DNA of 64,000 nt, from assembly GCF_042139015.1 (NCBI RefSeq), contig NZ_JBHIKY010000003.1, positions 232,719 through 296,718 of the forward strand, given 5' to 3'. Numbering within the stretch: the stretch's first letter is position 1; each line of letters opens with the position of its first letter. Below, piece by piece: positions 16,976 through 25,541 of the stretch. Both the position numbers and the translations under genes were made by a program. The notes beneath the pieces were generated by a model, which ran no database searches, was not told where the DNA came from, and saw only the letters and a list, made by a program, of their open reading frames with translations. Source of the DNA: JBHIKY01 sp042139015 (GTDB lineage: Bacteria; Bacillota; Bacilli; Bacillales; Marinococcaceae).

Positions 16976-17542
16976 TTACTTTGCCATTCCGTTCATTAAA
17001 ACATTATAAATGGCTGACACCCATTCTTGTTTAGATAATCTTGTATTAGGCGCTTTTACCATCGCCATAATGATACCGCTTAGTCCGGTTACCGGTATAT
17101 CTCTGCGAAGTAACTCTAACTGCTGTCCTTCATTTATCAAGCGCTCCACTCTTTCATTCAGCTCTTGAAAGAAACCAAAGAGCTTTTGAACGTTTGCTTC
17201 TACGAGCGGAGAAGCATGATGATCTAAAACAGGCAGAATCTGCAGAGCCTGATGAATGTCTGAATATTCGACCCAAATCTGAATAACTTTTATTAGCTTC
17301 GATTCGAATTCAATCTCTGTTTCCAATTCATTTAAGCGTGTCATTAACGTATCGATTACGTGCATCATATAGTCTGTTACGAGCTCTTCTTTTTTTGAAT
17401 AATAATTATAAATTGTACTCCGCGCTACATTCAGCCGCTCTGCCAGTGCTTTAAAATGAAAGGAGTGATATCCATTTTCAAGTATCAGCTTTTCTGTTTC
17501 CTGGAACAGCTGTACTTTATCTATCGTTCGTTGTCGGGACAT
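16976..17542 (-). CDS. TetR/AcrR family transcriptional regulator
   Basis: A 188-residue repressor. The N-terminal helix-turn-helix (about 10-55) contains FHFKALAERLNVARSTIYNYY, the TetR pattern; the rest is an all-helical ligand domain with no recognisable subfamily. ATG 17542 follows an AAAGGAG site. The VanZ-like gene lies 56 bases upstream on the same strand. The inducer is unknown. The two TGACAC palindromes just beyond its 3' end are the best candidates for its operators. Confidence 0.9.
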   Translation of the reverse strand: MSRQRTIDKVQLFQETEKLILENGYHSFHFKALAERLNVARSTIYNYYSKKEELVTDYMMHVIDTLMTRLNELETEIEFESKLIKVIQIWVEYSDIHQALQILPVLDHHASPLVEANVQKLFGFFQELNERVERLINEGQQLELLRRDIPVTGLSGIIMAMVKAPNTRLSKQEWVSAIYNVLMNGMAK

Positions 17543-17598
17543 GCCTTTCGGCTCCTTTATATACCTCTTCCGCTTTTTTCATTAGTATAGCACATGTA

Positions 17599-18114
17599 TT
17601 ATCGAAGCTGTCCGGTACCAGCGTCTGCGGTCCTTTTTCCTCTAACTTTAGATATTAAATCCATTACCAATAGCCCAAGCATAGCTCCGAAGCTGTCCAG
17701 CACGACGTCCTGCCAGAGACCGGTTCGCTCTGGATGATAAAAATGACGCACTTCATCTAACGAGGCAAAAATAACAATAAATAAAAAAGTCCATATCAAT
17801 TTAGTTCCCCATTGCATTCGAAGCGGTCTTAAAGCAATTACTGCGCAGACAGCCATGCCAAAATAAGTAACTACGTGTGCGCCTTTTCTAACAAAAAACT
17901 CCACAAAGCCAGCAAGCCCAAGCTCTTCCACACTAATTTCGCTGTAGGCATAGGTAAATGATATTCCTGATAATGGAGTTTCTATCACACTGAGCGGAAG
18001 TCTGCTCAACAGCGGACGCATATCCTGCTGCTCATAAGACATCGTCGATGCTGAAGAAACCATTACAATCCAGACAGCCAGCGGCAGCAAATAAAATAAA
18101 TTAGATCTCTTCAA
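17599..18114 (-). CDS. VanZ-family membrane protein
   Basis: A 171-residue protein with about four TM helices: a first helix at 6-24, then helices at about 90-108, 115-135 and 145-162. The FVRKGAHVVTYFGMAV and LDEVRHFYHPERTGLWQDVVLDSFGA-type blocks (KxxH in the second helix, and DEVxxxxxxxRxxxxxDVxxDxxG) are the VanZ-like signature. In enterococci VanZ gives low teicoplanin resistance; most bacillar homologues are uncharacterised. TTG 18114 is the probable start, with GGAGCG about ten bases upstream. It may be cotranscribed with the TetR gene 56 bases downstream. Confidence 0.85.
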   Translation of the reverse strand: MKRSNLFYLLPLAVWIVMVSSASTMSYEQQDMRPLLSRLPLSVIETPLSGISFTYAYSEISVEELGLAGFVEFFVRKGAHVVTYFGMAVCAVIALRPLRMQWGTKLIWTFLFIVIFASLDEVRHFYHPERTGLWQDVVLDSFGAMLGLLVMDLISKVRGKRTADAGTGQLR

Positions 18115-18160
18115 GGCACATAACGCTCCAGACAGATACCGTTTTTTTCTATTTTATAGA

Positions 18161-18187
18161 AAGGACTGGGTTTTTCCCAGTCCTTTT
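18161..18187 (-). terminator. Terminator of SDR gene
   Basis: AAGGACTGGG (18161-18170) pairs perfectly with CCCAGTCCTT (18176-18185), with A/T tracts on both sides. It lies 11 bases past the stop codon of the leftward SDR gene. Confidence 0.85.
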
Positions 18188-18198
18188 TTCATATTTTT

Positions 18199-18957
18199 TT
18201 ATCTCCCCATCCAACCTCCGTCTACAGAAAGCAGGTGCCCATGCACATAATTGGATGCAGCTGAAGCAAGATAGACGACAGATCCTTTAAAATCTTCAGG
18301 TTCGCCCCATCGTCCGGCCGGTATTCTGTCTAGTATCTGTTGATTTCTCGTAGAATCGTTAATGAGTGCAGTATTCATCTCCGTGGCAATATAGCCCGGC
18401 ACGATCGCATTTACATTGATGTTATGGGAGGCCCATTCATTTGCGAGTGCCTTGGTGAGCTGAGCGACTCCGCCTTTGGAAGCAGCATAGGCAGGTACAG
18501 TAACACCGCCTTGAAAAGATAACAGAGAAGCGAGGTTAATAATTTTTCCGTTTTTATTTTCAAGCATATGTATTCCCGCCTGCTGGCAGAGAAGCCAAAC
18601 AGTTTTTAAATTAATATCTAATACTTCATCCCAATCATCTTCTGGAAATTCTGCAGATGGAGAACGGCGCTGTATGCCTGCGCTATTAACTAAAATATCT
18701 ATTTTTCCAAACTCATTAACCACAGCAGGAACGGCATCCTTTACTTGTTTCTTGTCGTTAAGGTCGCAGGGAATGATTGTCGCCTTTCGGCCGAGTGCTT
18801 CAATTTCCAGCTTAGTATCAGACTGATTTATATTTCTTTGCAGCAGAGCGACATCTGCTCCAGCTTCGGCTAAAGAGATCGCCGCAGCTTTTCCGATTCC
18901 TCTTGTGCATCCTGTAACAGCAGCAGTTTTTCCGGTAAGATCGAATAAATTTTTCAT
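18199..18957 (-). CDS. kduD: SDR oxidoreductase, 2-dehydro-3-deoxy-D-gluconate 5-dehydrogenase (KduD)-like
   Basis: A 252-residue short-chain dehydrogenase. The cofactor loop TGCTRGIGKA lies near the start, NSAG at about 90, and the catalytic Tyr-Lys as YAASKGG near 160. The start KNLFDLTGKTAAVTGCTRGI and the end HGHLLSVDGGWMGR strongly resemble KduD, which interconverts 2-dehydro-3-deoxygluconate and 2,5-diketo-3-deoxygluconate in uronate breakdown. ATG 18957 is preferred over GTG 18966 because AAAGGG is better spaced. No other pectin or uronate genes lie nearby, so the physiological substrate is uncertain and related SDRs (gluconate 5-dehydrogenase) remain possible. Confidence 0.8.
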   Translation of the reverse strand: MKNLFDLTGKTAAVTGCTRGIGKAAAISLAEAGADVALLQRNINQSDTKLEIEALGRKATIIPCDLNDKKQVKDAVPAVVNEFGKIDILVNSAGIQRRSPSAEFPEDDWDEVLDINLKTVWLLCQQAGIHMLENKNGKIINLASLLSFQGGVTVPAYAASKGGVAQLTKALANEWASHNINVNAIVPGYIATEMNTALINDSTRNQQILDRIPAGRWGEPEDFKGSVVYLASAASNYVHGHLLSVDGGWMGR

Positions 18958-19218
18958 AAAAAACACCCTTTTTTTGAAAAAATATTTATTTACAAGTATA
19001 CGTTATTTTCTCAACGAAAGAAATAGTTTTTCAATTTTTTGTATATATATGAAAAAAAATTTAATTGATGATGAACGTGGTCATAAGCACGCTTTGCTTA
19101 TACTATAAAATAAGAGATTTAATGTGAGAAGATTTCGGGTAAAGTGGCAAGAAATGATATAATGACACTAACCCTTAGTCAGGGTGTACCCGAAACACAT
19201 CTAAAGGGGGTGGAACGT

Positions 19219-19458
19219 GTGGCTTTTGTAATTACATCACCATGTATCGGAGAAAAAGCTGGCGATTGCGTCGATGTATGTCCAGTGGACTGTATCGATG
19301 AGGGAAAGGAACAATTTTTTATTGATCCGGACGTCTGTATTGACTGCGGTGCTTGTGTCGTTGTCTGCCCTGTAGAGGCTATTGTCGAGGATACAGAATT
19401 AACTCCAGATACAGAGCACTTTCTCGATAAAGCAAAGGAATTTTACGGCACAACGTAA
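19219..19458 (+). CDS. Ferredoxin, 7Fe/8Fe bacterial type
   Basis: A 79-residue ferredoxin. AFVITSPCIGEKAGDC and CVDVCPVDCI supply the first Cys set, and CIDCGACVVVCPVEAI the second CxxCxxCxxxCP cluster. The first set has extra residues between Cys 8 and 16, typical of the 3Fe-4S plus 4Fe-4S ferredoxins of bacilli (Fer/FdxA-like). GTG 19219 is the probable start, with AAAGGGGGTGG just upstream; the longer frame from 19144 is not conserved. It stands alone and divergent from the SDR gene. The partner enzyme is unknown. Confidence 0.92.
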   Translation: MAFVITSPCIGEKAGDCVDVCPVDCIDEGKEQFFIDPDVCIDCGACVVVCPVEAIVEDTELTPDTEHFLDKAKEFYGTT

Positions 19459-20107
19459 TCAGTACAGCTTCATATCGTATGTTATCCGGCCCAAGCGGTC
19501 GGATTTTCTCGTTTCAGCCATACAAGAAAAAGCCAGTCTAGCTGCAATTGATATTTCTGCGTATTTCTTCGAATGTCCGCGGACACTGGTTACGTTAATT
19601 GTTCAAAATGGCCCGTTTTTTCTTCTTTGCCGGACTTGTCTTCCGCTATTGGACAAAAAGATAGCCATAGCAGCCGCCATTCAGGCAAATAGCAAACCTG
19701 ATGTCCGCCAAACTTTCAAAAATACATAGCTTTTTTATTAAATAACGGAATCCCTTGTGCATCCAGTCTACGAACTACTTTTACGCTATCGTCAACCACC
19801 CATGAAGTCCAAGCAGTGGAATGCAGCAGTTGTACGGAAAAAGCAGCAGTTGAACCGATGGAAGAGGTCTGGGGACATGTGGCGGTGAAAGCGTATGGAT
19901 TCTTATCGAAAAACCTGGCTTTTACAAGAATATAGAACTCGACATATTAACAAATCACTGAATAGGGAAAAAGACTCAAATCGAAATTTTATAAAAAATA
20001 GCGATTATTTTTGTTTTGATGGGGTATACATTAACTACCCCACCCCATACCTCGATTATAGGACACACCAGGACACCACCTGCTGTCCATAATTGTGCCA
20101 CTGCCAG
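19459..20107. other. Long intergenic region without recognisable gene
   Basis: 650 bases without a convincing frame. It contains the 12-base palindrome TGTCCGCGGACA (19574-19585), a later GATGTCCGCC, and a frame of about 60 codons near 19740-19935 with no start or ribosome site. Composition changes abruptly at about 19940 from mixed to AT-rich. It looks like decayed gene or repeat DNA; no identity is assigned. Confidence 0.5.
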
Positions 20108-20146
20108 ACGGCCGCCGGATAACCCCCCGGCGGCCGTTTGGTTTTT
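20108..20146 (+). terminator. GC-rich hairpin, probable terminator
   Basis: ACGGCCGCCGG (20108-20118) pairs perfectly with CCGGCGGCCGT (20127-20137), followed by TTGGTTTTT. No clear gene ends immediately upstream, so it may belong to a decayed gene in the preceding region. Confidence 0.65.
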
Positions 20147-20207
20147 CTGTATCTTTAAATATGTATGTTATACTCCTATTTAAATTGAATGAAAGGGTGG
20201 TCATCCG

Positions 20208-20735
20208 ATGGAATTTCAAGAAATAGCCAGAAAAAGGCGTGAAATCACAGATTATAAGGATGAGCTGATTTCTGATGAGGTCATGAAAAGAATTCAAGAT
20301 GCTGCCATGCTGGCTCCAGCAGGAAACAACCTCCCCTCACGTGAGTTTATTGTCGTACGCAGTGAAAAAATGCTAAAACATTTAGAAGGTGCCACGCCGT
20401 TCGTGCCGTGGCTGAAAAAAGCGAAGGCAGCTATTGTCGTTACAGGGCGTCCTGATGTGAGTAAATATTGGCTTCAGGACGCTTCCATTGCATGCAGCTA
20501 CATATGGCTCGCTGCCGTTGACGAAGGTCTTGGAGCCGCGTTCGGCGCAATTTATCATGCACAGGATGCAGCTGAATCCGCAAAACGCGAACAATATGTG
20601 CGCGAGGCTCTTCACATACCAGCAGACCGAAAAATACTCGCTATTCTTGGTATGGGGTATCCTGCAGAAGAAAAAGCACCAAAAAGCCCGCCGGATCAGA
20701 GTGAACTGCTGCACTATGAAATATTTGGCGGGTAA
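20208..20735 (+). CDS. Nitroreductase family protein
   Basis: A 175-residue FMN-dependent nitroreductase-fold protein. The early RKRREITDY and APAGNN blocks bind the FMN phosphate; DASIACSYIWLAAVDEGLGA is the typical dimer-core helix; LAILGMGYPAE is the late conserved strand. The length is at the short end for the family. Such enzymes reduce nitro compounds, quinones or flavins with NAD(P)H, and the native substrate is not predictable. AAGGGTGG precedes ATG 20208. It converges on the agmatinase-like gene, with REP-like copy B between them. Confidence 0.88.
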   Translation: MEFQEIARKRREITDYKDELISDEVMKRIQDAAMLAPAGNNLPSREFIVVRSEKMLKHLEGATPFVPWLKKAKAAIVVTGRPDVSKYWLQDASIACSYIWLAAVDEGLGAAFGAIYHAQDAAESAKREQYVREALHIPADRKILAILGMGYPAEEKAPKSPPDQSELLHYEIFGG

Positions 20736-20758
20736 TTCGGTTTCTTATTCGATAGAGC

Positions 20759-20847
20759 AAGGCCCCGCCCCCTGTACGCAGAAACGACACCTTTTGATAT
20801 TATGTCAACTCATTGTGGGATTTTGGGCGGGGCCTGGCCCCACAAAA
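20759..20847 (+). repeat. REP-like palindromic repeat, copy B
   Basis: Long outer arms AAGGCCCCGCCC (20759-20770) and GGGCGGGGCCT (20825-20835) frame a second part starting CATTGTGGGATTTT (20811) and ending GGCCTGGCCCCACAAAA. It shares 14 identical bases (CATTGTGGGATTTT) with copy A and the core palindrome with copies A and C. It lies between the ends of two converging genes. Confidence 0.7.
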
Positions 20848-20851
20848 TCAA

Positions 20852-21799
20852 TCATTTCTTTCTATTCAGCGCTACTCCTGCCAACGTATACAGCACTACT
20901 GTCGAAGCGAGATGGGCAGAAAACTGATTCACATCTGTTTCTGGATACACCTCAACAAAATCCATTCCGACGAGCCCTTTCTTTCCGAATTCATGAATCA
21001 TAGTCAGAAGCTCGTAAGAAGTAAGACCATTTGCATCCGGCGGCCCGCCCGGATTAAATGCATAATCAAGAATATCGCTGCAAATCGATAAATACACTAC
21101 ATCAACATCCTGGCTCGCCTTTGCGTAGATTTCATCCGCCATCCGGTAAATGTCCCCGCATTCACGTATATCCCTGGACGTTATCGTCACAGCCCCTGCT
21201 TCCTTCGCAAAACGGCCGCTTTCCGGTTTATTTCGCGGCCCGTGGATGCCCGCATGAATCAAACTTTCATTCCGGACGCCATCGAGTTCGTACAACCTCG
21301 CAAACGGGGTATTCCGAGCAAATTTGTCCTTACCGAAAGACATCGCATTGTCGTAATGGGCATCGAGGTGAATGATGCCGACCTTCTGGCCACGTTCCTC
21401 CACAAGTCCGCGGATAATTGGATAGGTGATACTATGATCACCGCCAAGTCCGATCGGAAAAACATTATGACTCCAGAGATTTTTCCTGGTAAACTCTGTA
21501 ATCCACTCCATTGTTTCCTCGGAGTTATTCCAATTAATGGTAATATCCCCGATATCTCCAAGGGACAAATGCTCAAATACATCAATCCCGTCCAGCTCCG
21601 GCAAAAATCCAGAATAGCGGCCGGAAGAAAGCCTCATTGATTTCGGCCCAAGTTCGCAGCTCGTATAATTCCCCCAGGTGACCCCGCCTTCCCATGGCAC
21701 TCCATAAACGACAGCATCCACCTGCCCGGCATTCTTGGCAGCTACTTTTTTACTATTTAAAAAACAAGGCGTGTTTCCATACACAAATTGCTGCTCCAT
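20852..21799 (-). CDS. Agmatinase/arginase (ureohydrolase) family protein
   Basis: A 315-residue ureohydrolase. Metal-binding blocks GGDHSIT and DAHYDN are intact. The third block, normally SxDxDxxD, reads SICSDILD, so the first Asp ligand of that pair is replaced by Cys while the second Asp is kept. The following NPGGPPDANGLTSYE is glycine/proline-rich, as in a distinct agmatinase-like clade. Family members hydrolyse guanidino compounds such as agmatine, guanidinobutyrate or formimidoylglutamate to urea or formamide. The native substrate is uncertain. ATG 21799 has GAGGAGG upstream. It lies downstream of the gal operon terminator, so it is a separate unit. Confidence 0.82.
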   Translation of the reverse strand: MEQQFVYGNTPCFLNSKKVAAKNAGQVDAVVYGVPWEGGVTWGNYTSCELGPKSMRLSSGRYSGFLPELDGIDVFEHLSLGDIGDITINWNNSEETMEWITEFTRKNLWSHNVFPIGLGGDHSITYPIIRGLVEERGQKVGIIHLDAHYDNAMSFGKDKFARNTPFARLYELDGVRNESLIHAGIHGPRNKPESGRFAKEAGAVTITSRDIRECGDIYRMADEIYAKASQDVDVVYLSICSDILDYAFNPGGPPDANGLTSYELLTMIHEFGKKGLVGMDFVEVYPETDVNQFSAHLASTVVLYTLAGVALNRKK

Positions 21800-21947
21800 G
21801 TTCATCCTCCTCAAGCTGAAAATTTAACGTATCTCCTTATTTATCGTACATTATTTTCTAAGCTTGTTTCCAGTTTTCGTAAAGTCTCTTTTGAGAGCTC
21901 TTATCTCTTGAACATTCTTGGTTCAGCTGAGCCATATTTAAAAAATC

Positions 21948-21981
21948 AAAAAAAGAAGCCGATGCTTTTACACCAGGCTTC
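21948..21981 (-). terminator. Terminator of gal operon
   Basis: Read leftward, GAAGCC (21981-21976) pairs with GGCTTC (21960-21955) and is followed by a T7 run. The first arm lies inside the last codons of galR, so termination is tightly coupled to its end. Confidence 0.8.
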
Positions 21982-22969
21982 CGCTGGAGTCTCGCAGCAC
22001 CAGCGTGGTCGCTACTTCTACCTTTTTACTGATCGTCCGCTCATTTGTCATCCGATCGAGCAGAAGGTCCACGCCTGTCTCCCCCATAAGCTCTGTATAC
22101 ACCTTTACTGTGCTGAGCGCCGGGAACAGATACTTGGAAATACTGACGTCATTGACTCCGATGAGGCTCATTTCTCCGGGCACCTTGACCCCTGCACCGT
22201 GCAGGGCACGCAGGCATCCTACAGCCATTGTGTCATTGGCCACAAACACAGCAGTCGGGAGGGAGCCAGCCTGTTCTGTGAGCAGCCTTTTCATTAACCG
22301 TTCCCCCTCCTGAACCGAAAATGCCCCTTTTAATATCAGACCTGTATTCAAAAAACCCTTCTCCTTCGCATAAGTTCGGTATGCGGCCTCCCGGGCGTCC
22401 TCAATCGGCTGGTTTTCATTCCGGTAGCTTTCCTGCCCGCCAATAAAACCAATACGTTCGTGTCCGCCGGCGAGAAAATGATCCAGCACCTTCTCCGTGG
22501 CACGGGCAAAATTGGCAACCACCGCATCGAAACGTTCGCTGTCCGGGTCCGAATCTACAAAAACTACATAGCCGGCTTTCTCTGCCAGTAACCCAGCCTG
22601 TACTGCGTTAAATTTTCCAACCGCAATTATTCCTTCTATTTTTTCCGTGTCCACTTCAAGAAACTCATCGTATACATACTTCACGAAGTTTGCCTGCTCG
22701 GCCTGGCAGCGCTCTTCCACGCCAAGCCGGATGGACATATAGTATAAATCCTCAAGCTCTTCTTTTTCCGTATACCAATGAACAATGGCAATTGTCGGCG
22801 AGGATGGCTTCCTGCGGCGCTTTTTTGTGTAGGCCAGATCTTCCGCTGCCTCAAAAATCCGCTTTTTCGTCTCCTCTGCGACCGATAATGTTTCATCGTA
22901 ATTCAACACACGCGAAACCGTAGCAATCGACACCTTCGCTTTCTCTGCTATATCTTTGATCGTTGCCAT
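21968..22969 (-). CDS. galR: LacI-family regulator of the galactose operon (GalR-like)
   Basis: A 333-residue LacI/GalR repressor: N-terminal helix-turn-helix (TIKDIAEKAKVSIATVSRVL), hinge at about 45-60, then the periplasmic-binding-protein-like core (about 62-325) with FIGG, DAREAAYRTYA, VANDTMAVGCLRAL and VIGVNDVSI-type blocks. It is the last gene of the gal operon, 16 bases after galM, with AGGAAGGTG before ATG 22969. Position makes it an autoregulated galactose repressor. Likely operators are the tandem TTTTAGTWAAA repeats in the galK promoter. Confidence 0.88.
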   Translation of the reverse strand: MATIKDIAEKAKVSIATVSRVLNYDETLSVAEETKKRIFEAAEDLAYTKKRRRKPSSPTIAIVHWYTEKEELEDLYYMSIRLGVEERCQAEQANFVKYVYDEFLEVDTEKIEGIIAVGKFNAVQAGLLAEKAGYVVFVDSDPDSERFDAVVANFARATEKVLDHFLAGGHERIGFIGGQESYRNENQPIEDAREAAYRTYAKEKGFLNTGLILKGAFSVQEGERLMKRLLTEQAGSLPTAVFVANDTMAVGCLRALHGAGVKVPGEMSLIGVNDVSISKYLFPALSTVKVYTELMGETGVDLLLDRMTNERTISKKVEVATTLVLRDSSGSLV

Positions 22970-22984
22970 TCAGTCACCTTCCTG

Positions 22985-24028
22985 CTACTCCACCGTAAAC
23001 GTAAACGATGTTTCCGCATGGTAGCGTTCGCCTGCTTTCAAAAAACACGTTGGACGTTCGAGATGACGGAACATCTCCGGCAGCCGCTGCGTTTCCAGAC
23101 AGATCCCCGCGTACCGGAAACCCGGCCCATCCTTTAACGTCAAGCTGTTATTTGTTTTATTTGCCGTATATATGACCGCTCCGGGTTCAGTCGTTCTCAT
23201 GGTCATGACCCTGCCGCTTTCCTTATCCTTCAGGACCACCGGCTGACTTGTTTCTTTTTCGAATATAAAAAAGTGATCAAATCCGCCGCTCGCGACAGCA
23301 ATCTGAGGATGATCCTGTTGAAATGCTTCGGCTAACCTTTTTCCGCCCCGCACATCATAAGGCGTATTTTCCACCGCAAGCACCTGCCCGGTTGGGATCA
23401 GCTCGGAATCGAGCTCAAAAATAGATTCGACCGGCACATTAAGCTCATGCTTCTCTACACTGCGTTTCATTGAACCACTTAAGTTGAAATAGGAATGGTT
23501 CGTCAGGCTGAGCCACGTATCCTGATCAGAGATCCCATCATATAGGATAGAAAAGGTACCGTTTTCACCGAGACTATACGTCACCTTCACTTCGACAGCC
23601 CCGGGGTAGCCCTGCTCTTTATCCGGACTGTGGTACGTAAAATGAACCTTACTTGCGTCGTCAGCCTGCTCTGTCTCTACATTCCACATTACTTTACCAT
23701 ACCCTTTTTCGCCCCCATGAAGGTGATGATTTCCTTCACTGAGCACAAGTGGATAATTTTCATCATTTAGCTGCATACGCCCATTCGGTATTCTGCCGGC
23801 CACCCTGCCGACGACCGCTCCAAAAAAGGAGGGGTCCGTCTGATACTCAGCCGCGTCCTTATAACCAAGCACAACATTTTCTACGACGCCGTTTCTATCC
23901 GGAACATAAAGCCCTGTAATACGGCAGCCATAATTTATTGCTTCGACACGCATTCCTTGTTTGTTTTCCAGAGTCACCTGCATTAACGGGTGACCGTTCC
24001 AGAGGTCTATCTGTTCTTCTTTAATCAT
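22985..24028 (-). CDS. galM: Aldose 1-epimerase (galactose mutarotase)
   Basis: A 347-residue cytosolic mutarotase that converts beta-D-galactose to alpha-D-galactose for galactokinase. Conserved blocks are NYGCRITGL, NVVLGY, VGRVAGRI (with Asn/Arg for substrate binding), GNHHLHGG (active-site His), LTNHSYFNL (active-site His), GFDHFF (Asp) and LETQRLP (catalytic Glu). ATG 24028 is chosen over a longer frame because AAAGGAGAAGG precedes it. It lies 14 bases after galT and 16 before galR. Confidence 0.93.
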   Translation of the reverse strand: MIKEEQIDLWNGHPLMQVTLENKQGMRVEAINYGCRITGLYVPDRNGVVENVVLGYKDAAEYQTDPSFFGAVVGRVAGRIPNGRMQLNDENYPLVLSEGNHHLHGGEKGYGKVMWNVETEQADDASKVHFTYHSPDKEQGYPGAVEVKVTYSLGENGTFSILYDGISDQDTWLSLTNHSYFNLSGSMKRSVEKHELNVPVESIFELDSELIPTGQVLAVENTPYDVRGGKRLAEAFQQDHPQIAVASGGFDHFFIFEKETSQPVVLKDKESGRVMTMRTTEPGAVIYTANKTNNSLTLKDGPGFRYAGICLETQRLPEMFRHLERPTCFLKAGERYHAETSFTFTVE

Positions 24029-24042
24029 GTTCCTTCTCCTTT

Positions 24043-25539
24043 CTACAACGCAGATATAAACTGTGAAAGCCCCTCGCGTCCGTCTGAAGTGCATTTAAAA
24101 ACTCCTGCATCCTCAAGAACACGCAGGAATTTTCTGCCTGTCTCCTCGCGCACAATCGCTGAGGCTCGTTTTTTATCAACTGGCTTCTTTAAAGTTTCCT
24201 TTAATTGCTGCGCCCACTCAGCATGATGATCATCCACCGTATCGACAGCACCCTGCAGGTATTTTTCCACTAAACGAAGCTCCTGCTCAAGGCGTTTTGG
24301 CAGGACCGCTAGACCCATCACTTCTATCAGCCCGATATTTTCTTTTTTAATATGATGCACGTCTTCATGAGGATGAAAAATACCGTATGGGTGCTCCACA
24401 CTCGTTCGGTTGTTGCGGAGAACAAGATCAATTTCAAGCATGCCATCCTTCTGACGGACGATAGGAGTCACTGTATTATGAGGTGTTTCTCCGCTGAATG
24501 CCAAGATATCACGGTCGGAATCACTGTACTCACTCCATTTTGTTCGGATCCGCTCGGCCGCCTCAATCAAATGGTTTTTTTTGTAAGAACGTAGTCGCAG
24601 CACGGTCATCGGCCATTTTACGACGCTTGCTGCAATCGAAGAGAAACCGGGAATTTCAAAAGAAAATTCATCTTCTGCTTTCTCCAGCGCAAACGTATAA
24701 CGGCCGCCCTGATAATGATCATGAGAAAGTATGGAACCTCCTACAATCGGCAGGTCAGCATTGGAGCCCATAAAGTAATGGGGGTACTTTTCTACAAAGC
24801 CAACCAGACGCGAAAAGGTGTCTTTGCTGATTTTCATGTCGCGGTGTTGCTCCGCCAGTAAAATACAATGTTCATTATAATAAACATAAGGAGAATACTG
24901 AAGATGCCAGCGTTCACCGCCAAGTGCAATTCTCACGGTGCGGTGGTTTGATCGCGCTGGATGACCGATTCTTCCGGGATACCCTTCATTTTCCACGCAG
25001 AGAAGGCAGGCAGGATACGATGCCGCTTTTTTCAGCTGTTTTTCTTTCTCGATTTCCTTCGGATCTTTTTCCGGCTTGGACAAATTGATTGTAATATCGA
25101 GCTCGCCGACATCCGTCTCCAGCTTATATTGAATGTTTTTAGAAATTCGTTTCGTCTGAATATAATTGCTGTTCTGGCTGAGCCGGTAAAAATAATCAGT
25201 GGCTTCCTCCGGATTTTTTTCATATTTCTTATAAAATCGTTCATTGACCACGGAGGGCTGTGGGATGAACACATTCATAATGGCGGCACTGAGCTGCTCT
25301 CTTTCGTCAAGCAGCTGGCCGATCAACCTTTCTTCCACACCGTAATCCTCAAGCTTCTCGAGAATCTCCGGGATCGAGGAAGGAGGCTTTTCTGATACAT
25401 CCGGTACAAAGTCATTGATACGAAGCTCCCGCATGATTTGGTTGCGTGCGTAAACACGATCTTCCGCAGCGATCATACCGCGGTTGCCCGCGTGCTGAAC
25501 AAGTGATTCAATCCATGTACACACCTGAGATTGGTTCAT
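24043..25539 (-). CDS. galT: UDP-glucose-hexose-1-phosphate uridylyltransferase, class II
   Basis: A 498-residue GalT of the long Firmicute class II. It transfers UMP from UDP-glucose to galactose 1-phosphate. SHDHYQGG is the His-x-His-x-Gln active-site motif that carries the uridylylated His. The C-terminal half also has the HPYGIFHPHEDVHHIKKENI block of class II. No zinc-binding Cys set of class I is present. The start at 25539 is preferred: GGAGG lies nine bases before it, and an ATG six bases earlier is too close to the site. The start abuts the galE stop, indicating translational coupling. Confidence 0.93.
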   Translation of the reverse strand: MNQSQVCTWIESLVQHAGNRGMIAAEDRVYARNQIMRELRINDFVPDVSEKPPSSIPEILEKLEDYGVEERLIGQLLDEREQLSAAIMNVFIPQPSVVNERFYKKYEKNPEEATDYFYRLSQNSNYIQTKRISKNIQYKLETDVGELDITINLSKPEKDPKEIEKEKQLKKAASYPACLLCVENEGYPGRIGHPARSNHRTVRIALGGERWHLQYSPYVYYNEHCILLAEQHRDMKISKDTFSRLVGFVEKYPHYFMGSNADLPIVGGSILSHDHYQGGRYTFALEKAEDEFSFEIPGFSSIAASVVKWPMTVLRLRSYKKNHLIEAAERIRTKWSEYSDSDRDILAFSGETPHNTVTPIVRQKDGMLEIDLVLRNNRTSVEHPYGIFHPHEDVHHIKKENIGLIEVMGLAVLPKRLEQELRLVEKYLQGAVDTVDDHHAEWAQQLKETLKKPVDKKRASAIVREETGRKFLRVLEDAGVFKCTSDGREGLSQFISAL

Positions 25540-25541
25540 GT

